Origin: Tretioscincus oriximinensis
Lineage: Eukaryota > Chordata > Lepidosauria > Squamata > Gymnophthalmidae
Assembly: GCA_022410635.1 (NCBI GenBank)
Contig: JAJVDF010000496.1
Location: 1-64,000 of the forward strand
Length of the DNA stretch: 64,000 nt
Reading direction: 5' to 3'
Positions 58,501 through 62,816 of the stretch are shown here, in pieces. Below the pieces are notes generated by a model, which worked only from the letters and a program-made list of their open reading frames with translations, was not told where the DNA came from and made no database searches. Made by a program: the position numbers and the translations under genes. Positions within the stretch are counted from its first letter, which is position 1, and the number at the start of each line of letters is the position of its first letter.

Positions 58501-60219
58501 GTAATAAAATGCATAAGACAATGCAATTAAGAAGACTTGTGCTGTGTAGTTATAATGAGAATATAATACTTTGCCGTAATAACCCATTTGGAGCTCTTTA
58601 GCAAAAGACTCTTACAAAACAAGCTATACCTGGACACAAAGCTCGTATTCTGTGGCCACCATGTGCTTGAAGATTATGGCAGATCGCAGGATGCCTTGCT
58701 GGTCCAATGTAAACTCTTTGTCTTCATTTCCCGACATGATGGAGAAAGTGAAAGGGGGACCATTGTGCAGAGAATCTTTATCCGATACCACCAGTTGCAA
58801 AATGCTGGTTCCCACAGGTTTGTTTTCCTTCACATACACATATAGACACAGTCCAAAAATTAAAATGAGAGAAAAATATATCTTGACTGCCTGCCTTAGC
58901 TCCATTTCAATAAAAAAGAAGTGGAAAGTTCCCTATTTCATTCTATCATGTTAAAGAGTCCTCACACTATCCTGTATTAACGGAAACTACAGAATATATA
59001 CATCTATATACAAGAATAACCCTTTCTCTGATAATAGCTTTAGTAAGCATTAAAGCACTAATTACCACTCGCTTTAGTAGTATGAATTCACAACTTGTTA
59101 TCAAAAGATGGACGCTGTTTTGCTTTTGACCTGAAGCCTTAAATACTTTCTACCGGCTATCAAAACAGTGATCCCTGCTGTAAGTCCACACTGTACAGAA
59201 GAATTTAATCAGCACGTGCACATTTTAAAACAATTTCTTTTCAATTAACTTTTGGGTTTTCGATTTATCTAAACTTTGGATCCAGTATATAATCAGCTGA
59301 AGTTGCATCCAGATAAGATTTTTTTCACACTATAATAGTCCAATTATGTGGGATTTGCCAGATATGATCACAATGATAGCATAAGAAAGATTAATCATTA
59401 AGCATTTCCCTGCTAGTATTTTTCTGAAGCATCCCTAGTGCATAGGCTGGCCAGATGGCCCCTTTGGGGGGGGGGGGGGGTTAAAAACCTGTTTTTGGTG
59501 TGCCTCACAGTTATTTCTGAGGGAAAAAAATAAAAAAANAAAATATTTTTCAGAATTTTTTTTGAAAAAAAATTCCTGAGAAAACACTGGGAGGCATCCC
59601 AAAATGGGTTTTCAATCAAACCCCCCCCCCCCCAAAAAAGAGGTCATCTGGTCAACCTACTAGTGCAACATCCAGTTTCTGTGATGCCCCCTTGACATTT
59701 CTTGTGAGAGCTATCAGAATCTTTAGTCCAATCTTATGATCTTGTGCCAGCCTTTCAGAGAGAATGGAGGTTATGGGGTATAGACCAGCTCTTAATCTTG
59801 TTGAACTAAGTAGAAAAGGTGAATGATAAACCTCTAGTTCCCTCAGGCAAGTTTGAAGCAAGGTTTTTCCTTTGAATTCACTTGCCCAGTAACAGGGGGA
59901 GTCAAAAGCCAATCAGAATAGGCATACAAATAAGCCAATCATAAATTGAGATTCATGTAGCTTTTCACAGCAAGTAGAGGCAAACTCCTCATGTAGTTGA
60001 GCAGCCAGCAATAAACACACCCTGAATTTGAATACAGTTTTTATTTGTGATTTAGTATGGTTGGGATAAACTTACCTGAATCACAGCTGTATAGTTGGCA
60101 GGTGTAAATACAGGACTGTTATCATTCACATCAGAAATATCAACATTGACTGTCACAGATGTTGTCAAAGAAGGAGTCCCACTGTCTCTTGCTTGTACTA
60201 CTAAAGAATAGCCAGAAAT
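8944..60219 (-). CDS. FAT3: FAT3, protocadherin Fat 3, C-terminal part (12 exons, 5' end outside window)
   Basis: FAT3 is a giant atypical cadherin of the plasma membrane; known roles of the family member are in neuronal and dendrite morphology, notably of retinal amacrine cells, through cytoplasmic links to actin regulators. Twelve minus-strand exons join with matching phases into 1177 residues without a stop. Seen in order: end of one cadherin repeat and start of the next (residues 1-145), a degenerate final cadherin-like and membrane-proximal region (to about 380), EGF1 (about 380-424), LamG (about 425-605), EGF2-EGF4 (about 606-721), transmembrane helix (about 743-763), RKK stop-transfer and cytoplasmic tail (764-1177). 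Four EGF units with one LamG, together with tail motifs [16 protein letters not shown] and C-terminal QTQV, fit FAT3. The rest of the roughly 4,500-residue protein lies beyond position 64000. Assignment is by recognition, not by search. Confidence 0.96.
9570..10197 (-). other. FAT3: FAT3 intron between microexon 11 and last exon
   Basis: The intron is 628 bp with donor GTGATT and acceptor TCCTGCAG. I see only unique sequence and a short AT run near 9817-9826, with no recognisable repeat or other exon. Confidence 0.75.
10198..10233 (-). CDS. FAT3: FAT3 window exon 11: 36-bp cytoplasmic microexon
   Basis: The exon is 36 bp, phase 1-1, and adds twelve residues, (V)[11 protein letters not shown], between exon 10 and YHWDTSDW of the last exon. 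The acceptor is TATATTTAACAG. The donor GTGATT is weak, as is common for regulated microexons. The DQGQNYNR part matches what I recall of mammalian FAT3 at this point. FAT1 is reported to have a 12-residue optional insert in the corresponding region. Inclusion level cannot be judged from DNA. Confidence 0.83.
10988..11133. mobile_element. Tigger/pogo-like MITE with TA duplication
   Basis: The 146-bp element has ends CAGGTGAAACCCC and GGGGTTTCACCTG (13-bp perfect inverted repeats) flanked by TA on both sides. The next bases (ACTATA, TTATATC) extend the pairing imperfectly. No coding capacity. Confidence 0.8.
13745..14010 (-). repeat. tRNA-derived SINE, second family
   Basis: The sequence TATATCCTGCCCCTTACC, GACTCAGAGCGTCG, CATCCACTCGCAAATTTATT and GCTGAGTTGGCTGAATC is collinear with the copy at 25724, but diverged. 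Confidence 0.65.
14190..14590 (-). repeat. CR1-like LINE 3' end, copy 2
   Basis: It begins with AAGAACATAAGAACATAAG (the inverse tail), continues through GGATCAGGCCACAGCCC, and extends beyond the match to copy 1 into GGAAGTAAATTCCACAGG and a GTGAAAAAATACTTCC-type segment. Opposite in orientation to copy 1. Confidence 0.8.
15647..15757. repeat. Compound microsatellite (TTA)n (CCA)n
   Basis: About 28 TTA units run directly into about 8 CCA units. An open frame through it (poly-Leu then poly-Pro) is an artefact. Confidence 0.95.
17020..17115. mobile_element. Small palindromic MITE
   Basis: CTTTCCACACTTGGCCTTAT and GGAATAAGGCCACTGCAG form opposing arms. Degenerate relatives may lie at 1705-1805, 29861-29970 and 46565-46760. 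Confidence 0.5.
17298..17357 (-). CDS. FAT3: FAT3 window exon 10: 60-bp cytoplasmic microexon
   Basis: The exon is 60 bp, phase 1-1, and inserts twenty residues, (A)[19 protein letters not shown], after SDSGDDN. The acceptor is CTTCTGCCCACAAG and the donor GTATTT. I recall a closely similar segment at this site in mammalian FAT3, which supports a real exon rather than chance. It is too short to show up as a long reading frame. Its symmetric phase means it can be included or skipped in frame; related cytoplasmic inserts in FAT1 are known to be alternatively spliced, so alternative use here is inference. Confidence 0.85.
17358..19925 (-). other. FAT3: FAT3 intron between exons 9 and 10
   Basis: The intron is 2.6 kb. 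It contains a TIR element (18131-18447) with a LINE/SINE-tail fragment nested inside. The region 17360-18120 is AT-rich, has no recognisable repeat and directly flanks the microexon. The region 18450-19925 is unassigned. Confidence 0.75.
18131..18447. mobile_element. TIR element, same family, with nested retroposon tail
   Basis: Ends TTATCCCCACTGAATTTTAT and AAGGCTCAGTGGGGACAGG match those at 7296. Inside, about 18175-18330 matches 61400-61560, so a retroposon fragment probably inserted here. Confidence 0.6.
19926..20039 (-). CDS. FAT3: FAT3 window exon 9: cytoplasmic tail segment
   Basis: The exon is 114 bp, phase 1-1, and encodes [19 protein letters not shown] and [19 protein letters not shown]. 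The acceptor is GGACTGCAAATAG behind a T-rich tract, and the donor is GTAAGA. Its symmetric phase would allow skipping without a frameshift. It lies directly upstream of the two cytoplasmic microexons, and its SDSGDDN end marks the point where their 32 residues are inserted. Confidence 0.94.
20040..20964 (-). other. FAT3: FAT3 intron between exons 8 and 9
   Basis: The intron is 0.9 kb. A stretch at about 20405-20655 shares short blocks with 31670-31895 (for example TCAGCCATTTTGTT and GTAGCAATCT) and may be an old repeat. Nothing else is recognised. Confidence 0.7.
20965..21617 (-). CDS. FAT3: FAT3 window exon 8: EGF4, transmembrane helix and proximal cytoplasmic tail
   Basis: The exon is 653 bp and runs from phase 2 to phase 1. 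It opens with a calcium-binding-type EGF ([19 protein letters not shown] to FVGPHC). A short stalk follows, then a hydrophobic helix ([20 protein letters not shown]) and the basic stop-transfer [14 protein letters not shown]. The tail includes [44 protein letters not shown] and [18 protein letters not shown], which are strongly FAT3-like. The acceptor is CCCCTTCAG and the donor GTAAAC. Confidence 0.97.
21968..22260 (-). repeat. CR1-like LINE 3' end, diverged copy
   Basis: It starts GTGAACATAAGAACTTAAG and reads CTGCTGAATCGGGCC, followed by a GAAATGAATTCCATGG segment equivalent to that in the 14190 copy, with many substitutions. Confidence 0.7.
22310..22530 (+). repeat. L2-like LINE 3' end
   Basis: TGAAGACCCACCTATTCACC, CCTGGAACCTTTGGGTATGG, a TG run (22482-22508) and an AAATAAATAAAT tail form a typical L2-type end. 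Confidence 0.6.
22655..22745 (+). repeat. CR1-like LINE 3' end fragment
   Basis: The motifs GACTAGAAGGATTTTGATC and CCAGCAGGGCTCCTCTGATG recall the same 3' end, short and diverged. Confidence 0.5.
23279..23995 (-). repeat. CR1 LINE 3' part, long fragment
   Basis: It starts AATCACAGAGCTGGAAGGGACCTCCAGG, here recognised by the short core GGAAGGGACCTCC, followed by the CR1 3' region (ATGGAAGATATCC, GTTCCATTGG, GAATTGAATACAGTACTC). It abuts the donor side of FAT3 exon 7. Confidence 0.8.
24006..24159 (-). CDS. FAT3: FAT3 window exon 7: end of EGF2 and EGF3
   Basis: The exon is 154 bp and runs from phase 1 to phase 2. It reads [15 protein letters not shown], closing EGF2, then [16 protein letters not shown] and [13 protein letters not shown] for EGF3. 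The acceptor is TTTCATCCTAG and the donor GTAAGTA. It starts immediately after a long CR1-like fragment in the + direction (about 23279-23995), with a GAAA microsatellite on the acceptor side. The frame has no in-frame start codon, so it was read by splice-site and homology inspection. Confidence 0.95.
24165..24195. repeat. GAAA microsatellite beside exon 7 acceptor
   Basis: GAAAGAAAGAAAGAAAGAAA starts within 10 bp of the exon 7 acceptor. On the gene strand it reads TTTC, so it serves as the pyrimidine tract. Confidence 0.9.
24355..24505. repeat. Foldback element, one arm plus partial second arm
   Basis: The first arm runs TTCAGAGAAATAGCAGTG to GTAGACACGTCTACTTC. The second is truncated after CACCCACTTTTC. 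Confidence 0.65.
25130..25470 (+). repeat. Repeat body related to 62960-63235
   Basis: CAGCAAGATTGGAGGCTGC, TTTTTCCTTTGAATTCAT and GATCAGCCAATTACA match the body at 62960 in order. A foldback arm starts about 40 bp further on. Confidence 0.5.
25508..25625 (+). repeat. Single arm of the foldback family, diverged
   Basis: CTAGCAAGGGGGTTGTTGTG, TGGGTGGCATGAGC and AAATCTACTGCTTCAG follow the family order with many changes. Confidence 0.6.
25724..26040 (-). repeat. tRNA-derived SINE, second family (best copy)
   Basis: Read on the minus strand it starts GGCACGGATAGCTCAG (A-box), with GGTTTCGAAGCC as B-box. It ends GAAAAGCGGGGTATAAGAAC plus TTCTTC repeats. Five relatives occur in the window. Confidence 0.8.
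26500..26640 (+). repeat. L2-like LINE 3' end
   Basis: GTGAGCCCCTTTGGACC, TTTAGGATGGAATAAAAATG and AAATAAAGAATTAAA recall an L2 end. Body not identified. Confidence 0.4.
28374..28445. mobile_element. Possible hAT-type end fragment
   Basis: CAGTGTGGTCTGACCTTTTT followed by GGACCCGAGGGCC resembles the start of common hAT MITEs (CAGTGGT...CCTTTTTGG). The other end was not found. Confidence 0.35.
30380..30645 (-). repeat. tRNA-derived SINE, inverse orientation
   Basis: It begins with the inverse tail (AACCTGCCTTTCTTAACCC, GTGGCTTACATAACC), contains ACACAAGGTCACCCAGCTG, and ends with inverse B- and A-box regions near ACTTTAACCTCCACTTACAC. Diverged. Confidence 0.7.
30756..31215 (-). CDS. FAT3: FAT3 window exon 6: rest of laminin-G domain and start of EGF2
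   Basis: The exon is 460 bp and runs from phase 0 to phase 1. It starts [13 protein letters not shown] and includes the LamG core ([40 protein letters not shown]). It then opens EGF2 with [17 protein letters not shown]. The acceptor TTTTCTTTGCAG is strong and the donor is GTAAAT. The splice divides EGF2 between this exon and the next. Confidence 0.96.
32090..32116. repeat. TTTA microsatellite
   Basis: TTTATTTATTTATTTATTTA preceding TCCCATCCTATACCC, an inverse retroposon tail. Confidence 0.85.
32259..32317. repeat. 27-bp direct duplication
   Basis: CAAATGTGATGAAAAAGGCA and the next seven bases (ACACACT) occur at 32259-32285 and again at 32291-32317, separated by AAATA. Confidence 0.9.
32353..32480 (-). 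repeat. CR1 LINE 3' end
   Basis: It carries the canonical inverse tail ATCATAGAATCATAGAATT and then GGAAGGGACCTCCGGGGTC and TCCAATCCCCTG. Confidence 0.85.
33331..33560 (+). repeat. Unrecognised interspersed repeat, copy 1
   Basis: It begins TTAATGGAGG, with the complement CCTCCATT further in, then CTGCAGCCTTGCCGTCTGTC, AGGAAATGTCAACCAACAAG, GACTGCAGGATCATAGC and TTCCAGCTCC. It matches 52580-52799 (inverse) and 53405-53650 throughout its length. I cannot name the family. Confidence 0.65.
34085..34730. repeat. Nested CR1-like sequences
   Basis: A minus-oriented copy of the CR1-like family (ACATAAAAAGAACCTTGCTGG near 34089; TCTGGTAATAAATTTCG near 34572) appears split by a plus-oriented CR1 3' end at about 34337-34505 (GGTGGAGGTCTTCAAACAGG, GGGCCTGATGATCCTGG, TCTTCCAACTCTATGAGG). 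An AAC run (34320-34335) marks one junction. Confidence 0.6.
35461..35587 (-). repeat. Single arm of the foldback family with best hammerhead-like core
   Basis: CTGAAGA (35469-35475), stem GTAGAC (35477-35482), GTCTAC (35485-35490) and GAAA (35491-35494) stand in the order of a hammerhead core. TTTCTCCTGTTTGTCTC and CTTTGCTGGAC follow as in the other arms. Strand is given relative to the arm orientation at 62817. Confidence 0.65.
36060..37000 (+). repeat. L1-like LINE remnant (ORF2 C-terminal part)
   Basis: A broken reading of about 36470-36720 resembles the L1 ORF2 end ([17 protein letters not shown], then a region ending in a WRN/KWL pattern), followed by an A-rich end near 36970-36998. 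Stops and frame breaks abound. The first 100 bp may belong to another LINE. Confidence 0.5.
37339..37606. mobile_element. Tigger/pogo-like MITE with internal tandem duplication
   Basis: It has the same ends as the 10988 element (GGTGAAACCCC at the left, GGGGTTTCACCTG at the right) and TA flanks. It is 268 bp because an internal unit of roughly 90 bp (GAAACCCATTGTAACCAA to TTTGTTTGTTATAATGCAA) occurs twice in tandem. Confidence 0.8.
38001..38158 (-). CDS. FAT3: FAT3 window exon 5: first part of laminin-G domain
   Basis: The exon is 158 bp and runs from phase 1 to phase 0. It encodes [16 protein letters not shown] through the LamG beta-strand motif [18 protein letters not shown] and ends NPCIILK. 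The acceptor is GGTTATTTCAG and the donor GTAATT. The Laminin_G fold continues in the next exon (VVDGKLWF). Confidence 0.95.
38159..39175 (-). other. FAT3: FAT3 intron between exons 4 and 5
   Basis: The intron is 1.0 kb. Its main feature is a pyrimidine-rich (CCT/TTC) stretch at about 38540-38690. No repeat family or additional exon is recognised. Confidence 0.75.
39176..39307 (-). CDS. FAT3: FAT3 window exon 4: EGF-like domain 1
   Basis: The exon is 132 bp, phase 1-1, and encodes [20 protein letters not shown] through GKLGECS. The six-cysteine EGF spacing is visible. The acceptor AG at 39308-39309 follows CAATAGG, and choosing it keeps GG|GT as the glycine codon. The donor is GTATGG. The exon is isolated by a 16.8-kb intron upstream and a 1-kb intron downstream. 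Confidence 0.95.
39460..39781 (+). repeat. L2-like LINE 3' end
   Basis: CTCTGTTGTGACTCCCAGAC, TCTGGAACAGCCTCCC, GGGCAGGATATAAATGCC and an AACAAACA tail are a recognisable LINE 3' end with remnants of the coding end. A CR1 tail follows directly. Confidence 0.65.
39782..39860 (-). repeat. CR1 LINE 3' end, short
   Basis: GAATAATAGAGTTGGAAGGG followed by CATCAAGTCCAACCCTTTG is a truncated CR1 end. Confidence 0.8.
40658..40722 (+). repeat. SINE/LINE 3' tail fragment
   Basis: GCCACCCTGAGACCTTCGGG, TATAGGGCGGGGTATAAG and (AAAT)n form a shared squamate retroposon tail without its body. Confidence 0.6.
40751..40945 (+). repeat. tRNA-derived SINE, Sauria-SINE-like
   Basis: It has the same head (GTCTGTTTGGTGTAACTG), B-box (GGTTCGATTCG), CTTGGGCCAGTCGCAG and AAATAAAT tail as the copy at 295. 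It is truncated before the GGGCGGG tail. Confidence 0.8.
42137..42313. mobile_element. Foldback element, same family
   Basis: Inverted arms start CCAGCAAGGGGGCTTGTAGC and end with its near-complement GCTACAAGCCCCCTTGTTGG. The centre reads TCTGAAGAAATAG and CGTGTCTACGAAAAC. No long target duplication is obvious. Confidence 0.7.
43401..43695 (-). repeat. tRNA-derived SINE, second family
   Basis: It is collinear with 25724: AAGAATCAAGTTTTATACTC at one end, GGCTTCGAAACCCGATC as the inverse B-box and GAGCCATTCGTGCC as the inverse A-box end. Confidence 0.8.
43790..43885 (+). repeat. CR1-like LINE 3' end fragment
   Basis: The sequence GAATGCTGGACTAGATGGGC through TTAAGTTCTTATATT is the family's 3' end in plus orientation. 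Confidence 0.65.
44763..44844. mobile_element. Short palindromic MITE
   Basis: TATACTGCTTAAAACAATTA and its near-complement TAATTGTTTTGTGCAGTATA face each other around a 40-bp core that also pairs (TAAGGGATCACTT, AAGTGTTCCCTTA). TA at both ends suggests a Tc1/mariner-type origin. Confidence 0.7.
44896..45205 (+). repeat. tRNA-derived SINE, second family, plus orientation
   Basis: GAATGGCTCAGTTGCTTAGG (A-box) and GGTTTTGAAGCCC (B-box) head the element, with CACTAGCCTGTAGCTC in the body. It ends GCGGGGTATAAGAACC with TTCTTC repeats. Confidence 0.85.
48861..49057. mobile_element. Foldback element with 12-bp target duplication, Penelope-terminal-repeat-like
   Basis: Two inverted arms of about 95-100 bp meet near 48969 (ACACATCTATTGAAGAAG). 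TATGAAGATAAA occurs at 48849-48860 and again at 49058-49069, a perfect 12-bp target-site duplication, so this is a discrete insertion. Each arm carries a CTGAAGA/TTGAAGA-hairpin-GAAA motif resembling a hammerhead ribozyme core, a feature known from terminal repeats of Penelope-like retroelements. It has no coding capacity. Family assignment is inference. Confidence 0.7.
50684..51040 (-). repeat. CR1-like LINE 3' end, diverged copy
   Basis: The motifs CCCTACTGGATCAGACCAC, CCAGCATTCTGCCTCC and GGAAGCAAATTCCCTAGATC occur in the same order as in the better-preserved copies. Confidence 0.7.
51400..51620 (+). repeat. L2-like LINE 3' end
   Basis: CATTTGGAAGATCCTTGGAG, CGTTGCCCTGAAACCTTTGG and AAGTTATAAACAAATATATA make an old L2-type end. 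Confidence 0.5.
52580..52799 (-). repeat. Unrecognised interspersed repeat, copy 3 (inverse)
   Basis: On the minus strand it reads CTTAATGGAGG, CCTCCATTAAGAGCTGCC, GTACAAGGAAACGTCAACC, GTGCAGCTCAGTCTCC and CGTGCCAGCTCC. A perfect 11-bp inverted repeat (52731-52741 and 52789-52799) makes a hairpin at its 5' end. Confidence 0.65.
52862..53005. repeat. Foldback family remnant, rearranged
   Basis: AGTCTCTAAAGCGCCACC, CCCCTTGCTGGACTTTG and GTAGGCAGCATGAGC show pieces of both arms in disturbed order. Confidence 0.5.
53405..53650 (+). repeat. Unrecognised interspersed repeat, copy 2
   Basis: TTATTGGAG, TTCCTCCATTAGGAGCTGCC, CTGCAGCCCTGCTCTCTGTC, GGACTGCAGGATCACAG and CGCCAGCTCC follow the order of copy 1. 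There are small indels near the 3' end. Confidence 0.65.
54170..54485 (-). repeat. CR1-like LINE 3' end, diverged copy
   Basis: It reads CTTGCAGGATCAGGCC, AGTTCAGTATCCTCCC and later TAGTAAATTCCACAG, preserving the family order with heavy divergence. Confidence 0.65.
56082..56880 (-). CDS. FAT3: FAT3 window exon 3: last cadherin-like repeat and membrane-proximal region
   Basis: This 799-bp exon runs from phase 0 to phase 1 and encodes about 266 residues. It begins [19 protein letters not shown], completing the preceding cadherin repeat. It continues through a degenerate final cadherin-like repeat ([20 protein letters not shown] to MDVTVHVEQ) that lacks a DxNDNxP linker, and then a cysteine-containing stretch ([30 protein letters not shown]) leading into EGF1. 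The acceptor is CATTTACGTAG and the donor GTGAGT. It is the longest exon in the window and has an open frame throughout. Confidence 0.96.
56881..58629 (-). other. FAT3: FAT3 intron between exons 2 and 3
   Basis: The intron is 1.7 kb. It contains a truncated SINE (57297-57486) and an AACA run near 56919-56940. The remaining sequence, including 57490-58620, is unassigned. Confidence 0.75.
57297..57486 (-). repeat. tRNA-derived SINE, second family, 5' truncated
   Basis: Only the 3' half is present, from AGAACTGGGTTCTTGTACC to TTGAATAGCTGG. The tRNA head is missing. Confidence 0.75.
58630..58827 (-). CDS. FAT3: FAT3 window exon 2: body of the last well-formed cadherin repeat
   Basis: The exon is 198 bp and encodes 66 residues from [14 protein letters not shown] to EYELCVQ, phase 0-0. 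It supplies the N-terminal calcium-site glutamate and the middle strands ([15 protein letters not shown]) of a cadherin repeat. The donor is GTATAG. The acceptor, TGTGTATGTGAAG, has a weak pyrimidine tract, but the phase fit to both neighbours and the homology support it. Confidence 0.93.
59443..59659. mobile_element. hAT-like foldback MITE with 8-bp target duplication
   Basis: CTAGTGCA occurs at 59435-59442 and 59660-59667, an 8-bp duplication as made by hAT transposases. The ends TAGGCTGGCCAGATGGCC and (inverse) TAGGTTGACCAGATGACC are terminal inverted repeats, and most of the 217 bp folds back. G15 (59466-59480) and C13 (59621-59633) lie in the arms, with one ambiguous base at 59539. Non-autonomous. 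Confidence 0.8.
59670..60025 (+). repeat. Repeat body related to 62960-63235
   Basis: CCTTTCAGAGAGAATGGAGG, TTTTTCCTTTGAATTCAC and AAGCCAATCA match the other two bodies in order. It ends about 50 bp from the exon 1 donor. Confidence 0.5.
60076..60219 (-). CDS. FAT3: FAT3 window exon 1: end of a cadherin repeat and linker
   Basis: This 144-bp exon encodes 48 residues, phase 0 at both ends. It starts [16 protein letters not shown] and contains the cadherin calcium-site motifs AxDxGxP (ARDSGTP) and DxNDNxPxF (DVNDNSPVF), closing one cadherin repeat and opening the next (YTAVIQ). The acceptor is TTTGTTTCAG and the donor GTAAGT, both strong. The next exon continues in frame with ENKPVG. The previous exon is off-window. 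Confidence 0.95.
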
Positions 60220-60769
60220 CTGAAACAAAAAGCCAGAAATCTTGAATGAGCACATGTTTTCAAACCCTTGTCTTACAATAACTTCCTGTAGCAAGAAAGC
60301 TGGCAAAGTAAGTGGAGGTTTGGACTAGAATTCAAGCTAAGCTAAAATATGAGTCTTATGAAATACACCTTCCTTTCAAAGATGAAGGAAATGAAAGGCA
60401 AAACGTTACATAAATATTTATAGTGTGCTGACTTAATTCTAAATCACGATTGTCCAACAGCAAAAGCCTACTGGATGCAAACAGCCTTAGGATATCAAAG
60501 TGTGAATTTCTTATTTGGACTACATTAATGAGAAAATGAGTGAACAATGATCAGCATTCATTGAGTCAACAAAGAAAATAATTTGCAGAGAAAAAACTTT
60601 GATCCTTTCAATTTTTCCTACTAATTAGTGTATCTTTTGTCATATAAACCATTTTCTCCTAAAAACAAAAAACTGTATTTCTTAAATATTTCCAGCAAAT
60701 TAAAATGTTTTTTTTTAATTATTTTTTGTCAGTTCATTGCAGGGTAGTATCGTTGTCAAAATCAATTAT

Positions 60770-61300
60770 CCCATTATATAAACAATATGAAGTCAGCTTG
60801 TTGGCATTGTAACTTGGGAACCAGAAGTTATTCGCATCTTTGGTAGAATTGCCCAAAAGTCCAATAATTTTGGGCAGGGACACTGAAAAATATAAATCTT
60901 TTTATAGCCAGGACAATTATTTGGAATAAAGACAACTGGCTTTTTGGGGCAGTAATATCGGAAGTTAATGAAGATAAATACCTAATAAATTATTTGATAT
61001 TAGCAGCACACCTGTCAAAGAGTGGAAAGACAGTTCAAAATGAATAGTGAATAGCTGGATAAGTTCCGTATTAGAATTAATGCAACATGATTTAGTTAAA
61101 GAAAAGGGACTTTATTATCTGGTTCAAAAATCTAATTTGAACTTTAAAGAAAAGTGGTTAAATTTGTTAAGATACAACTTTAGCATTGGGGAGGACATTC
61201 CAGTTGGAGCGATCTATGTAAAGAAATTTGTTCTGTGCTGCAGAAATAGTTATAAAGAATTGAAATGAATTGTTAGGGGTGGAAGAGGGTATAAGTTATT
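60770..61300 (+). repeat. L1-like LINE remnant (ORF2 C-terminal part)
   Basis: Conceptual fragments CWHCNLGTRSYSHLW and FWAGTLKNINLF resemble the L1 ORF2 zinc-knuckle-like end (CxxC, H-W, CPKxxxFW). Degenerate with frame breaks. Confidence 0.5.
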
Positions 61301-61399
61301 TTTGGTGGTGGTTGTTATATTTGTAGTTGATATTGTTGTAATTTCTGTATTATTAATTTACAAAATTAATATATCTCCAATGGTGTGATATGCAAGTTA

Positions 61400-61560
61400 T
61401 GCTTTTATTTTTTTGTTTGTTTATATTTATACCCCATCCTATACCTGAAGGATTCATAGTGGCCAACTATAAAAGCAAAAATACAAAATTGACACATTAA
61501 AACAATAACTGAAGGTGAGAAAGAAAATAGCATTTCTTCAACCAAAGGCCAGGGTAAAGA
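61400..61560 (-). repeat. Retroposon 3' tail fragment
   Basis: ATATTTATACCCCATCC, AAAGCAAAAATACAAAATTG and TTTCTTCAACCAAAGGCC match 18175-18330 in the same order. Confidence 0.6.
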
Positions 61561-61784
61561 GGTATATTTCAAAGATCTTCTGAAATAATTACAGTGACAG
61601 ACTCTAATGACAGGGACATATTTTGTGCAATAAATAGGGTATTTCCTTTCTTCCTCTGTCCTTTCAAATTTGCCTTTCATTCTTTTTCTTCCTTCCTCCT
61701 TCCCTTCCAATCTTATTTTACTATCCAAAACTAAATCCCCACATTTAGGGACTGTTAAGAGTTGAGATATACTTTGGCCATAAG

Positions 61785-62025
61785 AGAAGAGGAAGAAAAA
61801 GAAGAATTTGGTTTACATTTTTGTTCTACCTTCCCTACCATGCTGTGGTAATATCTATTTATCTACTCGCAAATTTCTTTGCTTTCGAACAGCTACGTTG
61901 GTTGAATCTGAGACCTTAGAGGTGGCTCACCCCTCTCCACAGCTGACACATTGGCCTCAAATCCCAGTATCTCTGTTGACACACCGAAACTCTTAACCTC
62001 TTTAGCACTGTGCCTTTGAATCATG
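61785..62025 (-). repeat. tRNA-derived SINE, second family, diverged
   Basis: The landmarks TCTACCTTCCCTACCATG, ATCTACTCGCAAATTTC and GAACAGCTACGTTGG follow the family order. Its simple-repeat end is AAGAGGAAGAAAAAGAAG. Confidence 0.65.
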
Positions 62026-62816
62026 CCTTCAAACCTCCGTGCCTGTACCACCAAACAAAAGTCTCTAGAAGAAATTTCTTTCTTTTTCCCACTTTTATCC
62101 TTTACCCCTAGGTTAGACCCCACACCTTGCAGACTAATTGAAGACTTGTGACTCATTACATTCGCTGGCTTTTGCAAACTGCCTTTCCCCACTTGTGGTA
62201 GACCTGTAACTCAGATCCTATCTTTTCAAATAGGGCAATCTATAATCATAATGTCTTTGTATCATTAAAAGTATTGCAGCAGACGATGCAAACTGCAGAT
62301 AGTGAGGCACTTAAAAAAATAAACATTGCAGATCCATACGCAAGAAATTCAATATTGGCCATTACATTGTTAAATATTATGTATGCATAATTTCTTCTCT
62401 TTTTTCATTTCACAGGTATTAAAAAGACAGTAATATCTTTTGCCTTTCGACTGCATACAATGGATGAATTCCAAAGCACAATGAAAAAAAAATCCCACAA
62501 AACATTTTGGTTTTTCTGAAATTCCAAGCTTTTTTATTTGATATGTTGCACCCTAGGTGTTCTTCAGACATTGCAAAGCTTAGAAATTTCTTATAAAATA
62601 AAGATCACTGAAATTTAAAATTGAAGGATCTGGTTACATATCTGATTTTAAATCTCCTTCAGTATGTCTTCAGTATGTCCTGAGACATATAAAATCATGC
62701 ATGGGATACATAAAGTGAATGGAAAAAAAGAAATATTTTCTGTATCGCAAAATGCTAGAAGCAGGAGACATTCTATGAAGCTGATGGACAGAAGAGTTAG
62801 GATAGACGAAAAGAGA

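Larger units (their letters stand above)
58828..60075 (-). other. FAT3: FAT3 intron between exons 1 and 2
   Basis: The intron is 1.2 kb. It contains the hAT-like foldback (59443-59659) and a copy of a repeat body (about 59670-60025) that ends about 50 bp from the exon 1 donor. The region 58830-59430 is AT-rich and unassigned. Confidence 0.75.
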
